Below are positions 7,669 through 16,674 of a DNA stretch of 64,000 nt, one piece after another. Below the pieces are notes generated by a model. It searched no databases, was not told the DNA's origin, and saw only the letters and a program-made list of their open reading frames with translations. Position 1 is the stretch's first letter; each line of letters opens with the position of its first letter. This DNA is from ZC4RG29 sp964521255 (GTDB lineage: Bacteria; Bacteroidota; Bacteroidia; Cytophagales; Cyclobacteriaceae). The translations under genes were made by a program, and so were the position numbers. The stretch covers positions 85,772 to 149,771 of the forward strand of contig CAZFRM010000014.1 in the NCBI GenBank assembly GCA_964521255.1, in the 5' to 3' direction.

Positions 7669-8742
7669 TCTTCTAAATAACCCCTCCATATCTTTCAACG
7701 TGATCTTCTCTTTCCAATCTGTACCCAAGGCATGGTTCCACATGTGGGGAAGATTGTAAGTTACTTTTGCCATCGCGGTGATCTGTTCGTCTGTCCAGTC
7801 TTTCGACAAATTCTGTGGAAGATCGATCTTGTGTTTCTTCACCATTTCTTTAAATTCTTTCACGCCTTCATCATAATAATCACCGAGATGGTTGAAAGCG
7901 ACGCAATTCGCAAAGCAGTGACGCATGCCCAGAATCTTGGATAGCCCGTACGAAAGTGCATGACATACGCCAACTTCTGAATACGTTAGGCTCAAGCCAC
8001 CCATAAGAGAAGCGACCATCAACTTGTCATCATTCTCCGGTGTTTGACCGCTGTCTTTTCCGAGAAAGATTTCACGACATAGCTTTAATGACTGTTCCGC
8101 ATAAGCGTGGCTGTATGCGTTATTATATATTCCGTTCTCAGATTCAATACAATGAATGTAGGTGTCCATACCTGTATAGAACCACCAGTTGCGAGGAACC
8201 GATGCGATCAGTTCAGGATCAAGAACTACCTGGTTGAAAACGGTCCACTCACATTTTAATCCCAATTTTTTTTCCGGTCCGGTAAGAACAGCAGTCATTG
8301 AAACTTCTGCACCTGTTCCTGAAATGGTTGGAACACCAAGGTGATAAATACCCGGTTTCTTGATGAGGTTTAATCCCTGGTACAAAGTTGACGAACCTTC
8401 ATTGGTGAACATTAACGATGCTGCTTTTGCAATATCCATAATGCTTCCTCCACCAATTCCTACAACACCGGCCGGTAGCCCTTTGGATGAAAGAATGCTA
8501 TCGCGAATACCATCGATCTGTTGTGTAGTAGGTTCATGCGTATCAACATCGATAAACATTATCACATCTTCCTTCTTTACGGGAATACGCTTTTCGAGCG
8601 GCTTTCCTTTAAAGTATTGGTCAACGATAAAAAGCATGAACTTGCCATTATCCTGACGCTTTTCGTCCAATATCGAACCCAGCTGATCAAAACTGCCTCT
8701 TCCGAAAACAGTTTTTTCAATGCCTTTGAAATTTTTATGCAT
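7663..8742 (-). CDS. kdnB: 3-deoxy-alpha-D-manno-octulosonate 8-oxidase (iron-containing alcohol dehydrogenase)
   Basis: A 359-residue iron-dependent group III alcohol dehydrogenase. KdnB oxidises C8 of Kdo to the aldehyde, the first step towards 8-amino-Kdo. Seen: the NAD-binding GGGSIMDIAKA (97-107), the VPTISGTGAEVSM segment, and iron-ligand positions Asp193 and His197 in GMDTYIHCIESENG plus His in CHALSYG and GMRHCFAN. The gene overlaps the upstream kdnA by 8 bp, and this pairing with a KdnA-type aminotransferase, rather than the fold alone, decides the assignment. The family also includes generic butanol or lactaldehyde dehydrogenases, but residues such as the ESENGIYNNAYSHAYAEQ segment look like KdnB. 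Confidence 0.9.
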   Translation of the reverse strand: MHKNFKGIEKTVFGRGSFDQLGSILDEKRQDNGKFMLFIVDQYFKGKPLEKRIPVKKEDVIMFIDVDTHEPTTQQIDGIRDSILSSKGLPAGVVGIGGGSIMDIAKAASLMFTNEGSSTLYQGLNLIKKPGIYHLGVPTISGTGAEVSMTAVLTGPEKKLGLKCEWTVFNQVVLDPELIASVPRNWWFYTGMDTYIHCIESENGIYNNAYSHAYAEQSLKLCREIFLGKDSGQTPENDDKLMVASLMGGLSLTYSEVGVCHALSYGLSKILGMRHCFANCVAFNHLGDYYDEGVKEFKEMVKKHKIDLPQNLSKDWTDEQITAMAKVTYNLPHMWNHALGTDWKEKITLKDMEGLFRRL

Positions 8743-9943
8743 GAATGGTCGCTAATGCTTTTTGAATACTAGTAGAAATTTTATCGGCCAGATTCTTAAG
8801 ATCTTCTTCGGTCCATGTAACTCTTATGCCAAAGGAGATAAGACGTCCGATAACTTCTTGTGACTTCGGTAGGTTTAAGTTAAGATAATCCTGGGGTGCG
8901 CCAAAGTGGTGAATAGGTAATTTAGCAGCAGATTTTAATTGCGTAAGGTGTGTCCACTGGTTGATGAAGTGATACATGTTGATGTACCAGTAATTGAATC
9001 CACCCACACCGTTTTTGTTAAATTCTTCTACTACCCGCTTTGCTGAATCGGTATCAGGCAAGAGTATATTAAGGAATGTAGCGGAGTCGCCGGCAGAATC
9101 TACTAACGTTGAGAATTCAACGCCCTGTACTTTTGCTAACCGGTCCATAAGAAATTTCTTATGTTTTCTATTCGTCTCAAGTATATAAGGAACCTTACGG
9201 GTTTGTGCTACACCAATGGCAGCATGCAACTCGCTGATTCTATAATTAAATCCGAGGATAGGGTGATTCTCCATTCCACGATTGCTTCCAATATGGTCAT
9301 GTCCATGATCCGAATAGCTGTCTGCGAATTTGTAGCACTGTTCGTCATTCGTCACAAATATTCCGCCTTCGCCAGCAGTGGCTATCTTAAAAAAGTCGAA
9401 CGAATATGAACCTGTTTTCCCCAGCAGACCAACTGAAGTTCCTTTATATGACGCACCAAAAGCCTGACCCGCATCTTCAACTAATGTGAGTTTATGTTCT
9501 TTGCAAATGGCAAGAATTTCATCTACTCGTGCCATGGCTCCGCACATATGTACAAGGAGTATGGCTTTTGTCTTTGGCGTGATAGCTGCCTTTATTCCTT
9601 CCGGACTCAGGCAAAGCGTTTCATCAATCTCAGCAAAAACCGGAAGTGCTCCGCAGAATAAAACGGCTTCCACTGAAGCGATATAAGTAAAAGGAGGAAC
9701 GATAACTTCATCACCCGCTCCAATTCCTGCAGCGGCAAGTGCACATGATACCGCAGTTGAGCCACTGGAAACGGCATGAGCGTATTTGGCGCCCGTTATT
9801 TTCTTTACTTCATTTTCGAAATCGCGCGCTTTCCAGATGTCTTTGCGCTGCGCCTCATGGTTGTAGCGGAAGAAAATGCCCGTTTCGAGCACGTCGTTAA
9901 TTTCTTTTTTTTCTTCGGCCCCAAATAATTCGGTCCCTGGCAT
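8735..9943 (-). CDS. kdnA: 8-amino-3,8-dideoxy-alpha-D-manno-octulosonate transaminase (DegT/DnrJ/EryC1/StrS family)
   Basis: A 402-residue fold type I PLP sugar aminotransferase. KdnA transfers an amino group from glutamate to the C8 aldehyde produced by KdnB, giving Kdo8N, which replaces Kdo in the lipid A-core region. PLP lysine Lys186 lies in GSYSFDFFKIATAGEGG. Long stretches match Shewanella KdnA from memory: GAGDEVIVPPFTYIASVEA, FAEIDETLCLSPEGI, SDHGHDHIG and LGFNYRISELHAAIG. The start MPGTELFG also matches. It is the first gene of the operon kdnA-kdnB-kdsA-transaldolase/CBS-kdsC, so the promoter should lie in the 360-bp gap upstream. Confidence 0.94.
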   Translation of the reverse strand: MPGTELFGAEEKKEINDVLETGIFFRYNHEAQRKDIWKARDFENEVKKITGAKYAHAVSSGSTAVSCALAAAGIGAGDEVIVPPFTYIASVEAVLFCGALPVFAEIDETLCLSPEGIKAAITPKTKAILLVHMCGAMARVDEILAICKEHKLTLVEDAGQAFGASYKGTSVGLLGKTGSYSFDFFKIATAGEGGIFVTNDEQCYKFADSYSDHGHDHIGSNRGMENHPILGFNYRISELHAAIGVAQTRKVPYILETNRKHKKFLMDRLAKVQGVEFSTLVDSAGDSATFLNILLPDTDSAKRVVEEFNKNGVGGFNYWYINMYHFINQWTHLTQLKSAAKLPIHHFGAPQDYLNLNLPKSQEVIGRLISFGIRVTWTEEDLKNLADKISTSIQKALATIHA

Positions 9944-10305
9944 AGCAATTATTTTAAAAATGGGCTCAAAGGTAGTACAAATGCGGGATTTTCGCTAAAG
10001 GAATGGTCAACCCGAATTCCACTGACGTACGACATTTTTGCCCGGATCTTTTGTTTGGCGGCCCCCTCGTTCCTCGGGCCGGGCTATCCGTTCCAAGTCC
10101 GGCCGGCACGCATCACCAGCGCGCTTCGGGCTTTCCACTCCTATCCCTGGCCGAAATGCTTGCCTGTTTACAAAATTGGTATCTAATACAGTGTGGTTAA
10201 CCTTTAACGGCTGAATTCAAAACCACAGCTTTTGCACCGGTAGGCTGTTTTGTAGTGAATCGGAAAGACTATAGACAAAGGGATCAACTCGAATGGACGG
10301 TACCC
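9944..10305. other. Intergenic region with a GC-rich structured element (about 10050-10160)
   Basis: No convincing gene. A block at about 10050-10160 is far richer in GC than the flanks and contains CCTCGGGCCGGGCTATCC, GTCCGGCCGGC, GCGCTTCGGGC and TTTCCACTCCTATCCCTGG. The paired GGGCTATCC and CTATCCC edges with variable GC-rich stems between them look like a structured RNA or a dispersed repeat; I recall similar GGGCTATCCG...CTATCCC blocks in other Bacteroidota but cannot name a family. A 65-codon plus frame (10003-10200) through it is judged non-coding. The leader and promoter of kdnA (minus strand) should also lie here. Confidence 0.45.
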
Positions 10306-13300
10306 TCATGGGTTGTACTTTATGATTTTATGGTGTGTAGTCCCGGTGGCGGTTTGAATCGTAACAATGTAGCTGCCCTGCGAAAAGGCGGAAGTATTCA
10401 GTATACGCTCATGACTTCCCTGACCTAATGTTTCGTTCGCCACAATATGTTGAGCCCGGCCCATCATGTCGGTTACCGTTATTGTTACCTTGCTCTCCCT
10501 TTTCAGGGTAAACTGTATGAACGTTTCATCCGCCACAGGGTTAGGATAAATGATTCGTCCTTCCGCCTGGATATTGTTGTCAGTTGAAACTACTGTAGCC
10601 TGTGTGCCTGCCACCACGATATCATCCAGTCTCAACTGCGCGCGCGGCCCGCTTGTGACGGTGAGATGGTGGTACCTCCATAAAAGCTGTACATAGGGAT
10701 GCCCCAGTACATCAGCAGGTAACTGTACAGAAGAAAATGAACGGGTATGTCCGTCGGTCCCGGTAACATAACCGGCATCCGGAACATTGATGAAGGCGCC
10801 TTCCGTGCCGATCCTGTACTGTAAATCTATTCCATATACCCTTGCGTTCTGCAAAAGGGTTGCGCACAGCCAGTTGGTGTGAACAGCATCCAGGTCCTCT
10901 GTGTTGATGGCCAGCAAGGCCCCGCCAAGATCCCTGCCGCGGCCGGTGTTAATAAAGGAGATGCCTTCGTCGCCCAGTCCGTTAAGCCTGCTTCTGCCCG
11001 TGCTTTTGTACGGAAACCCGATAGTAGCTTCATCATCGGCATGGTAGTCGTCATGAGCAACATAATAAGGATACAACAGCGGGTAGTCTATACGTGGATC
11101 AGCGATGTCACTTTGCAGGAAGATCATGTGATCGGGATACGTCCGTTCCGGGTGATCACTGCTCCATTGGCCGAACGTAAAATCAGCATCCCTTAGAACA
11201 AAGGCCTCAGGGTACACCAGTACGCGGAACACATGAGAGACCGGTGTGGCCTGGCCGTCATCGGCCAATAGGGTTATCGTTGCATCCCCGCGACGCAGGG
11301 GTGTCAGGGTCAGCGTATTCTCCACCTGTTCCGCCACTACAAAATCCGGAGCGCTGCTGGTCACGGTATATGTCAACAGATCACCATTGACATCCGTGAA
11401 AACGGTATTCAGGTCAAGAACATGATTCTCTCCTCCTTCGATCAGGGTTATCAGGCCTGCCGGTTGCGCTACTATGGGCGGAACATTCGTGCCTTCGAGC
11501 GGTGCCCCGTCAACCGTTACGTTGTCAAAACGGTTATTGCCAACTGTGCTACCGGTGCCTTGCTCAAATGTGATGCGCACGGCAAAATCCGGATTGTCAT
11601 TGGCCGCTTCCACTTCCGTGAAATCGAACGTATACAAAACCGGGTCACCATCGATAATTACCAGGGTTTCAAATTCTTCGAACGAGACTCCATCGGTAGT
11701 ATATTCAACGACCTGGATCCCGGCTCCCTGCCCTGACCTTCGTGTTTCGTACTTCAATACAATATCCTTATACCCCGTAGTCGGCAATGTGAAAAGGATG
11801 CCCGCGCCTAATGGATTGTTGATGCGAAGGTGCGTTCCGGTATTGTCGCCCAGTCGTACATTTTCACCCGAAAAGCCATTACCATTCCCATCCGTCACTT
11901 CTGTGCTGGGGCCCTCGGTAACCGTGATTGCTGCGCCTTCTGTCGTATAAGTGGGTTCCTGTAATGCACCGGTATCATTAAAATTCCAGTAGTGCATGAG
12001 TTGGGTTGACTCACCCTGTACAAAATGAGCTGTCAGGGAAATATTTCCTTCGGGTGTAAACTGGATTTTTGCTGTATTGCCACCGGCTATGCCTTCCCAT
12101 CCGGCGAACCGGTAACCGGGGGCAGGTATGGCTTCCACTTCCATCGGCACGCCCCGGAAATAGGCTCCTGAAAACGGATAAGGATTTTCACTGAGGCCGG
12201 GTGTTGAACTTTTTATTTCCAGCGTATTCACCCGAACATGGCCATGCTGCGGATCGGAAACATTGACGGTAAGGTTTATATCTGCGCCCAACCCAAAATA
12301 ATTACGGATGTGCTGGCGCTGGTAGGCCGGCCGTTGTTGCACGAAATTAAGCATAACATTTACCCGGTTGTTCCATGTATTGACGCTGGAAGGTACTTTC
12401 CAGCGGGCAATGTGTTCGGCCATCTCCGGCACATATGCCTGCTTCATTTCATTTACAATGGCTGTGGTACGCTCCGGCAGAAAAGCGGAGTTCAGCATGT
12501 CATCGAAGCGGTTTATGAAAGCCGTTTTGAATTTTTCATTTTTCAGCAGCTCCCGGAAAAGAAAGGTTGACCACGGAGGGTTGGGCCAGTCCGGCCCGTT
12601 GGACTGCGCGGCAAAAGCCAGCGTGTTATGCGTATAGGTATTATCCCATATTCCAAATCCGAAGTCCGTATCGTAAAGCATCCAGCGCCATCTTCCGTCG
12701 TGTCCATACGGTGCACCGGGTTGGTACTGGCTGGTCTTCAGTCGCCAGAACTTTATGTTATTGCCGGGCCAGTCGGTATTGCGCGCGAATATCTGTATGA
12801 TCTGGTAATCAATAAAGTTATCAACATCGATCCGTGTTTTGATGTGCTCATAGTGCTGATCCTGTACGAGCCCGTTAGCCTGTATATAGCTGATCGTGGC
12901 GTTGTAATGAGCAGCATCACCTTCATCGGGGGTGCGGTTATTTTCAAGGATGTCGAGGTTTTCGGCATCCACACCGTACATCCGGTTCAGGTAATGTTTG
13001 TCGTACCGCTCACGCATATTGAGCAGGCCCCAGTATTCACCATTCAGGAACACAACCGCCGGACGGTATGCCTGCCGGTCGATATTCAACGGTGAGGCTA
13101 CTGCCTGTATGGCTGCATCGCGGAAGTAGGTATGATCCCAGTCGTTGCCGGAGTTTCGCAAGAGAAGCCTTTTATATTCGGTAGAAGATCGTTCTGAAAA
13201 CAAAGGGTAATCGAAATGCGATTTACCATATTCATTTCGTGCATACAGCCGGAGGCTCTTGGTGGGAAACGAACGGCTCCATCCGCCGTGGATGCGCATC

Positions 13301-14496
13301 CCCATCCGCTGGTCGATGATCGTACCTGCCTGGGGATCAAATATTTCCACATGGCCGGGATATTCCGCCGCGTCGCCGTCTCGGTGATAATTAGCCATCA
13401 CGCCGCCGTCGGCTTGTGCTCCCGGGTTTTGCGTGCGCCAGTCGTCAAAAGTTTTTCCGGCCGTGTAGATGCCTTCTTCATAACCAAAAAGCAGATTCTC
13501 CTGCATGGAAATGGACACCACCGGCAAGGTATAACGGGCCTGTGCTTCCGGTGTAACGAAGAAGGTATGCGTAACGATCTCACTGGGCATATGTCCCCCC
13601 TTTACAGCCCTTGCCCGTATAACTGTTCCTTTAAACACCGGCGAAGCAGGAGCATACCAGGGAGATTGGTCATACGTGGAAGAACGGCCGGTGAGACGGT
13701 TCTGTTCCGTAGAGCGATCTGTGATGGATAGGGGAGCTGTGTAACTGAACGTACGGTACGATCCGTTGAGAATTGGCCCGAAGGAGTTGCCTGGGTTCTG
13801 TGGGTATTGATTTTTATAGGTATATGTCACGCCGGCGAGGTTGGCTTCATCCGGGTCGGAACTATCCAGTGTGTAAAGAATGATGGCGTCCGGGTCTGCG
13901 GTAATATTTAATGAGAAGGAAGCATTGTAAAAACCGCCGGAATGTGAGAACGAGGGTGCCTGCAGAAGGGCTTCATAGCCGGTGGATGTTGTATTGGTGC
14001 TTCCCGGTGTCGGGGCATTGAAAAAATACCAGCCGCCGTTTCCATCCGGTTGCCTGCCGTATGACATATCTGACGGTATAGCTACTGGTTCTACGGTATC
14101 AATAAGACCTTCGTTGGGGTGAGTCAGCAGGATATCCTCTCCTTCAGCCCCGATGCTGAAGTTGGTGTGCAGCGGACTGCCTGGTGCAGTCCGGTTTTTT
14201 CCGGAAGCCCATACAAGCAGGTATTCACCGGATGCTATGGTTACGTTTGGAAATGTCCACTTGAACGGTTGACTGGAATTGTCAGAAAGCCCGTGGCCCG
14301 ACAGGTTTACCGCAGAAGGGCCTTGGTTATACAATTCGATCCAATCATTAAAATCACTGTCTTCATCGGTAATGGTTGATGCGTTCGAAGACATTACTTC
14401 GTTGATCCGGACCGTTTGTGCCGGCAATACAGAAGGGAAAAAATAAAAAAGGAATAAGAAAAGAGAGGATAAGGAAAACTGTTTACAGAACGTCAT
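10306..14496 (-). CDS. Secreted CotH-kinase-domain protein with lamin-tail domain and T9SS type A sorting domain
   Basis: A 1396-residue modular exported protein. Residues 1-26 are a signal peptide (LSSLFLFLFYFFPSVLPAQ). Residues 28-165 resemble a lamin-tail domain (INEVMSSN, DWIELYNQG). Residues 180-310 look like a chitobiase/hexosaminidase C-terminal module (LYTLDSSDPD). Residues about 320-740 are a CotH spore-coat-kinase-like domain: RIHGGWSRSFPTKSLRLYAR, LLLRNSGNDWDHTYFRDA, LNGEYWGLLNMRERYDKHYL. An InlB-like module (GYRFAGWEGI) and Ig/cadherin-like segments follow. The C-terminal ~85 residues (IIYPNPVADETFIQF to HKIIKYNP) are a T9SS type A sorting signal, so the protein is probably exported and surface-anchored. 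Base composition is richer in GC than its neighbours. CotH kinases phosphorylate proteins, but activity here is unproven. Confidence 0.88.
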   Translation of the reverse strand: MTFCKQFSLSSLFLFLFYFFPSVLPAQTVRINEVMSSNASTITDEDSDFNDWIELYNQGPSAVNLSGHGLSDNSSQPFKWTFPNVTIASGEYLLVWASGKNRTAPGSPLHTNFSIGAEGEDILLTHPNEGLIDTVEPVAIPSDMSYGRQPDGNGGWYFFNAPTPGSTNTTSTGYEALLQAPSFSHSGGFYNASFSLNITADPDAIILYTLDSSDPDEANLAGVTYTYKNQYPQNPGNSFGPILNGSYRTFSYTAPLSITDRSTEQNRLTGRSSTYDQSPWYAPASPVFKGTVIRARAVKGGHMPSEIVTHTFFVTPEAQARYTLPVVSISMQENLLFGYEEGIYTAGKTFDDWRTQNPGAQADGGVMANYHRDGDAAEYPGHVEIFDPQAGTIIDQRMGMRIHGGWSRSFPTKSLRLYARNEYGKSHFDYPLFSERSSTEYKRLLLRNSGNDWDHTYFRDAAIQAVASPLNIDRQAYRPAVVFLNGEYWGLLNMRERYDKHYLNRMYGVDAENLDILENNRTPDEGDAAHYNATISYIQANGLVQDQHYEHIKTRIDVDNFIDYQIIQIFARNTDWPGNNIKFWRLKTSQYQPGAPYGHDGRWRWMLYDTDFGFGIWDNTYTHNTLAFAAQSNGPDWPNPPWSTFLFRELLKNEKFKTAFINRFDDMLNSAFLPERTTAIVNEMKQAYVPEMAEHIARWKVPSSVNTWNNRVNVMLNFVQQRPAYQRQHIRNYFGLGADINLTVNVSDPQHGHVRVNTLEIKSSTPGLSENPYPFSGAYFRGVPMEVEAIPAPGYRFAGWEGIAGGNTAKIQFTPEGNISLTAHFVQGESTQLMHYWNFNDTGALQEPTYTTEGAAITVTEGPSTEVTDGNGNGFSGENVRLGDNTGTHLRINNPLGAGILFTLPTTGYKDIVLKYETRRSGQGAGIQVVEYTTDGVSFEEFETLVIIDGDPVLYTFDFTEVEAANDNPDFAVRITFEQGTGSTVGNNRFDNVTVDGAPLEGTNVPPIVAQPAGLITLIEGGENHVLDLNTVFTDVNGDLLTYTVTSSAPDFVVAEQVENTLTLTPLRRGDATITLLADDGQATPVSHVFRVLVYPEAFVLRDADFTFGQWSSDHPERTYPDHMIFLQSDIADPRIDYPLLYPYYVAHDDYHADDEATIGFPYKSTGRSRLNGLGDEGISFINTGRGRDLGGALLAINTEDLDAVHTNWLCATLLQNARVYGIDLQYRIGTEGAFINVPDAGYVTGTDGHTRSFSSVQLPADVLGHPYVQLLWRYHHLTVTSGPRAQLRLDDIVVAGTQATVVSTDNNIQAEGRIIYPNPVADETFIQFTLKRESKVTITVTDMMGRAQHIVANETLGQGSHERILNTSAFSQGSYIVTIQTATGTTHHKIIKYNP

Positions 14497-14666
14497 GATG
14501 CTTTCTTATAGTTTTGACTGAAGCATATGGCTCACCTTTCGCCCGCTTGCCTATACACAGAACCGGAAAGGTAAACAATTGTGCTCTTTCGGCAAAGTGT
14601 GAAATTGTCAGGGCAGATCCACCGGAGCTAACCGGTAACGACATTGGATTTTCCTCGTGCGCCGAA

Positions 14667-15290
14667 TCAGGCAGCACGACTTACCGAACGCTCCTGCATC
14701 ATAATGTTTTTACGGATACGACTGAGGGATTGGGGTTTGATGCCGAGGTATGATGCTACATACCGCTGCGGAACACGCTGGAGAATACGGGGGTAGATGT
14801 TCAGCATTTTGAGGTAACGTTGCTCTGCCTGCTCGTTCTTTCTGCGGATGGTCTCATAAATTAAATCGTTATAACGATCTTCCGTAATCAGCAGCATGAG
14901 CTTGGAAAAGGATTTGCAGTTATCAAACAAGTGGAGGTATTTCTCTTTCTCAAGTTTAAGAATCAGTGTATCCTCAAGCGCTTGAAGTGAAGTGACGGCG
15001 GGTTCCTCGTAAAAAATGCTTCTTAAATCTCCAAAACAGGAATTTTCAAATTCAAAACTGACCGTTGTGTCTTCGCGGCTGTCTTTGTTTGCATGGAAAT
15101 GACGCATAACTCCTTCCAGGATAAATCCGCCATAAGTGGGGATATTGTCTTGCTTATAAACAAGATCACCCTTTTTTAATCGTTGGGGCTCCGACAGGTT
15201 AGCCACCATATCGAATTCTTCTTTCGAAAAGGGAACAATTTTATTAAAGTGTTCCCAAACCCTATGATAAGCCTCGTTAAAACTGGTCAT
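14667..15290 (-). CDS. Crp/Fnr-family transcriptional regulator
   Basis: A 207-residue regulator with an N-terminal cyclic-nucleotide-binding-like beta-roll (about 30-125, including LKKGDLVYKQDN and ILEGVMRHFH) and a short C-terminal winged helix with the recognition segment YVASYLGIKPQSLSRIRKNI. It belongs to the Bacteroidota-type Crp group in which the usual cAMP-contact motif is not conserved, so the effector is unknown. It lies 170 bp upstream of the CotH/T9SS gene on the same strand; regulation of that gene is possible but not shown. Confidence 0.85.
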   Translation of the reverse strand: MTSFNEAYHRVWEHFNKIVPFSKEEFDMVANLSEPQRLKKGDLVYKQDNIPTYGGFILEGVMRHFHANKDSREDTTVSFEFENSCFGDLRSIFYEEPAVTSLQALEDTLILKLEKEKYLHLFDNCKSFSKLMLLITEDRYNDLIYETIRRKNEQAEQRYLKMLNIYPRILQRVPQRYVASYLGIKPQSLSRIRKNIMMQERSVSRAA

Positions 15291-15434
15291 ACGCTAGATC
15301 AAATTGTTGATACGATTCCAGGAAAGCTTTGTTTCAGCTATCGGAGTTTAATTGAAAGTTTGTATCGCTATATCTTGTCAAAGGAAGGGAGGAAAGGGAC
15401 TGATGGCAGGTAATGTGTATTGTAATACAACAGC

Positions 15435-15803
15435 TCAAACAATAACTACATTTAAGCCAGAAATTTTAGCAAAACCTTTGTCGGCTGTGAACAGCGTTAG
15501 TCTTTTAGCTATAGATGAAGCAGCTATCACAGCATCAGGTAGCTTTGTTTTATGTCTCTTCCGTATCAGTACCGCCTGACGTCTAACCTCTGCATCGAGT
15601 TCGATGAGGAAGCAATTGGAAATAAAATCACGCATCAATTGCTCATCTGACGGTTTTTGGAAGGGAATACTTAATAGTTCTATTTCAGTGATAACGGAGA
15701 TAAAAGTGTACGTCCTTCCAGCAACTCACGCACTTCCCGGACTCCTCCAATACCAAAAATGATTAGATTGGTATCAACCAGGATGTTATTTACCCCACTC
15801 ATT
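15435..15803 (-). pseudogene. PIN-domain (VapC-like) toxin, broken by frameshifts
   Basis: Three frames together spell one PIN protein. An ATG at 15801-15803 overlaps the antitoxin end but reaches a stop after about 9 codons. A second frame carries VDTNLIIFGIGG and REVRELLEGRTLL, the PIN start with the catalytic Asp. A third frame, open to 15435, carries SVITEIELLSIP, DFISNCFLIELDAE, KLPDAVIAASSIA and LTLFTADKGF, the PIN acidic core and C-terminus. One extra base near the start and a second shift near 15690 separate the frames. The toxin should be inactive. Confidence 0.75.
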
Positions 15804-15956
15804 CCTTATTTTACGCTGGTAGGCAAGGGCATCAAACGGAAAGTCTATCTTACCAAAATATTTGTCCCAATTGATACTTTTTGATTTGGCAGTAGCTTTG
15901 GCAAGCTTTCGTGCTTTAGAACTTGCAGAGTCACGTTTGCTAATTTTGATTGTCAT
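15787..15956 (-). pseudogene. Antitoxin partner of the broken PIN toxin, frameshifted near the end
   Basis: The frame opens MTIKISKRDSASSKARKLA and runs through SINWDKYFGKIDF, then leaves the expected frame. A neighbouring frame continues PFDALAYQRKIRNEWGK and stops at 15787, overlapping the toxin start. One missing base near 15840 explains the break. The small basic antitoxin with INWDKYFG followed by a PIN gene is a familiar Bacteroidota layout. Neither partner is intact, so the locus is a decayed module. Confidence 0.6.
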
Positions 15957-16674
15957 AGAACAAAGATACGTAATTTGACTTTCCGGTCAACATGCTTTAA
16001 TCAGAGACGTTACTGGGGATTCCTCCACTTTATTTTGCTTTGGAGGGTAGAATGAGTTTCAGATTTAGTGTTTGGAAATCGATTAAAAACTCCATTGGGG
16101 TTTCCTGTAGGTGGAACTGTCAAAGTAGAATTGATTTAAAAATACCGCGAAATGTTTATCGCATTGTGGAAGGGAATACACCAAGGGGATATGCTACTGC
16201 TACTCGAGAAAAAATCAATTGTTAAGGTCTCTTTTACGAGTATCTTTAAATCTTTCAACTGCTGTACAAAAGTCCTTTACATAATTTTCCCAGAGAGGTC
16301 AATTGTGGCATCTCTGTCTCGGAAGTATGCAGGTCTATATCGTTTGATGAATTTGTTCATGAATATTGATGATAACATTTTAGTTTAGTACAGCATACTA
16401 TTGTAAATCCTTAATGTAAGATCAGTTCATCCAGTCGTACAATGCATCTTAATCACGAGAATCTTCTTATCCTCAGTCTAGCATTTTATTTAAAATAATC
16501 GTTTAATTTAAGTTTGTAAAAAAAAATCCCTTCAAGCATTCAAATCTCACCCTTAACCTCACTGTTAACATTTCAACCCCTTTTTAGAAAATTTCGGTAC
16601 ACTTCGTTTTATCCGTTATTCTCCATTTTGCACGACTTTGGAAAACGAATAAAAGTAAACCCAACTATAGAATA
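15957..16674. other. 718-bp region without a convincing gene, upstream of the mannan operon
   Basis: Short open frames on both strands (for example 16040-16225 and 16152-16388, plus) show no recognisable family, no consistent codon use and no partner. The last ~150 bp are AT-rich and should contain the promoter of the mannan operon, but I see no clear Bacteroidota -33/-7 pair (TTTG, TAnnTTTG) at correct spacing. The 5' part may be gene debris linked to the decayed toxin-antitoxin locus. Confidence 0.4.

Noticed and set aside
7663..8742. Generic lactaldehyde or butanol dehydrogenase annotation for the iron alcohol dehydrogenase
   Set aside because: The overlap with a KdnA-type transaminase and the adjacent kdsA make the Kdo 8-oxidase assignment much better supported.
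10003..10200. Plus-strand open frame of 65 codons with a Pro/Ser/Gly-rich product
   Set aside because: It lies across the GC-rich structured block, and the translation is the sort of low-information peptide such blocks give; no partner, no conserved motif known.
16040..16388. Two overlapping plus-strand frames; the first opens MSFRF-like, faintly like DUF4236
   Set aside because: The resemblance stops after a few residues and is not carried into the rest of the frame; treated as non-coding.
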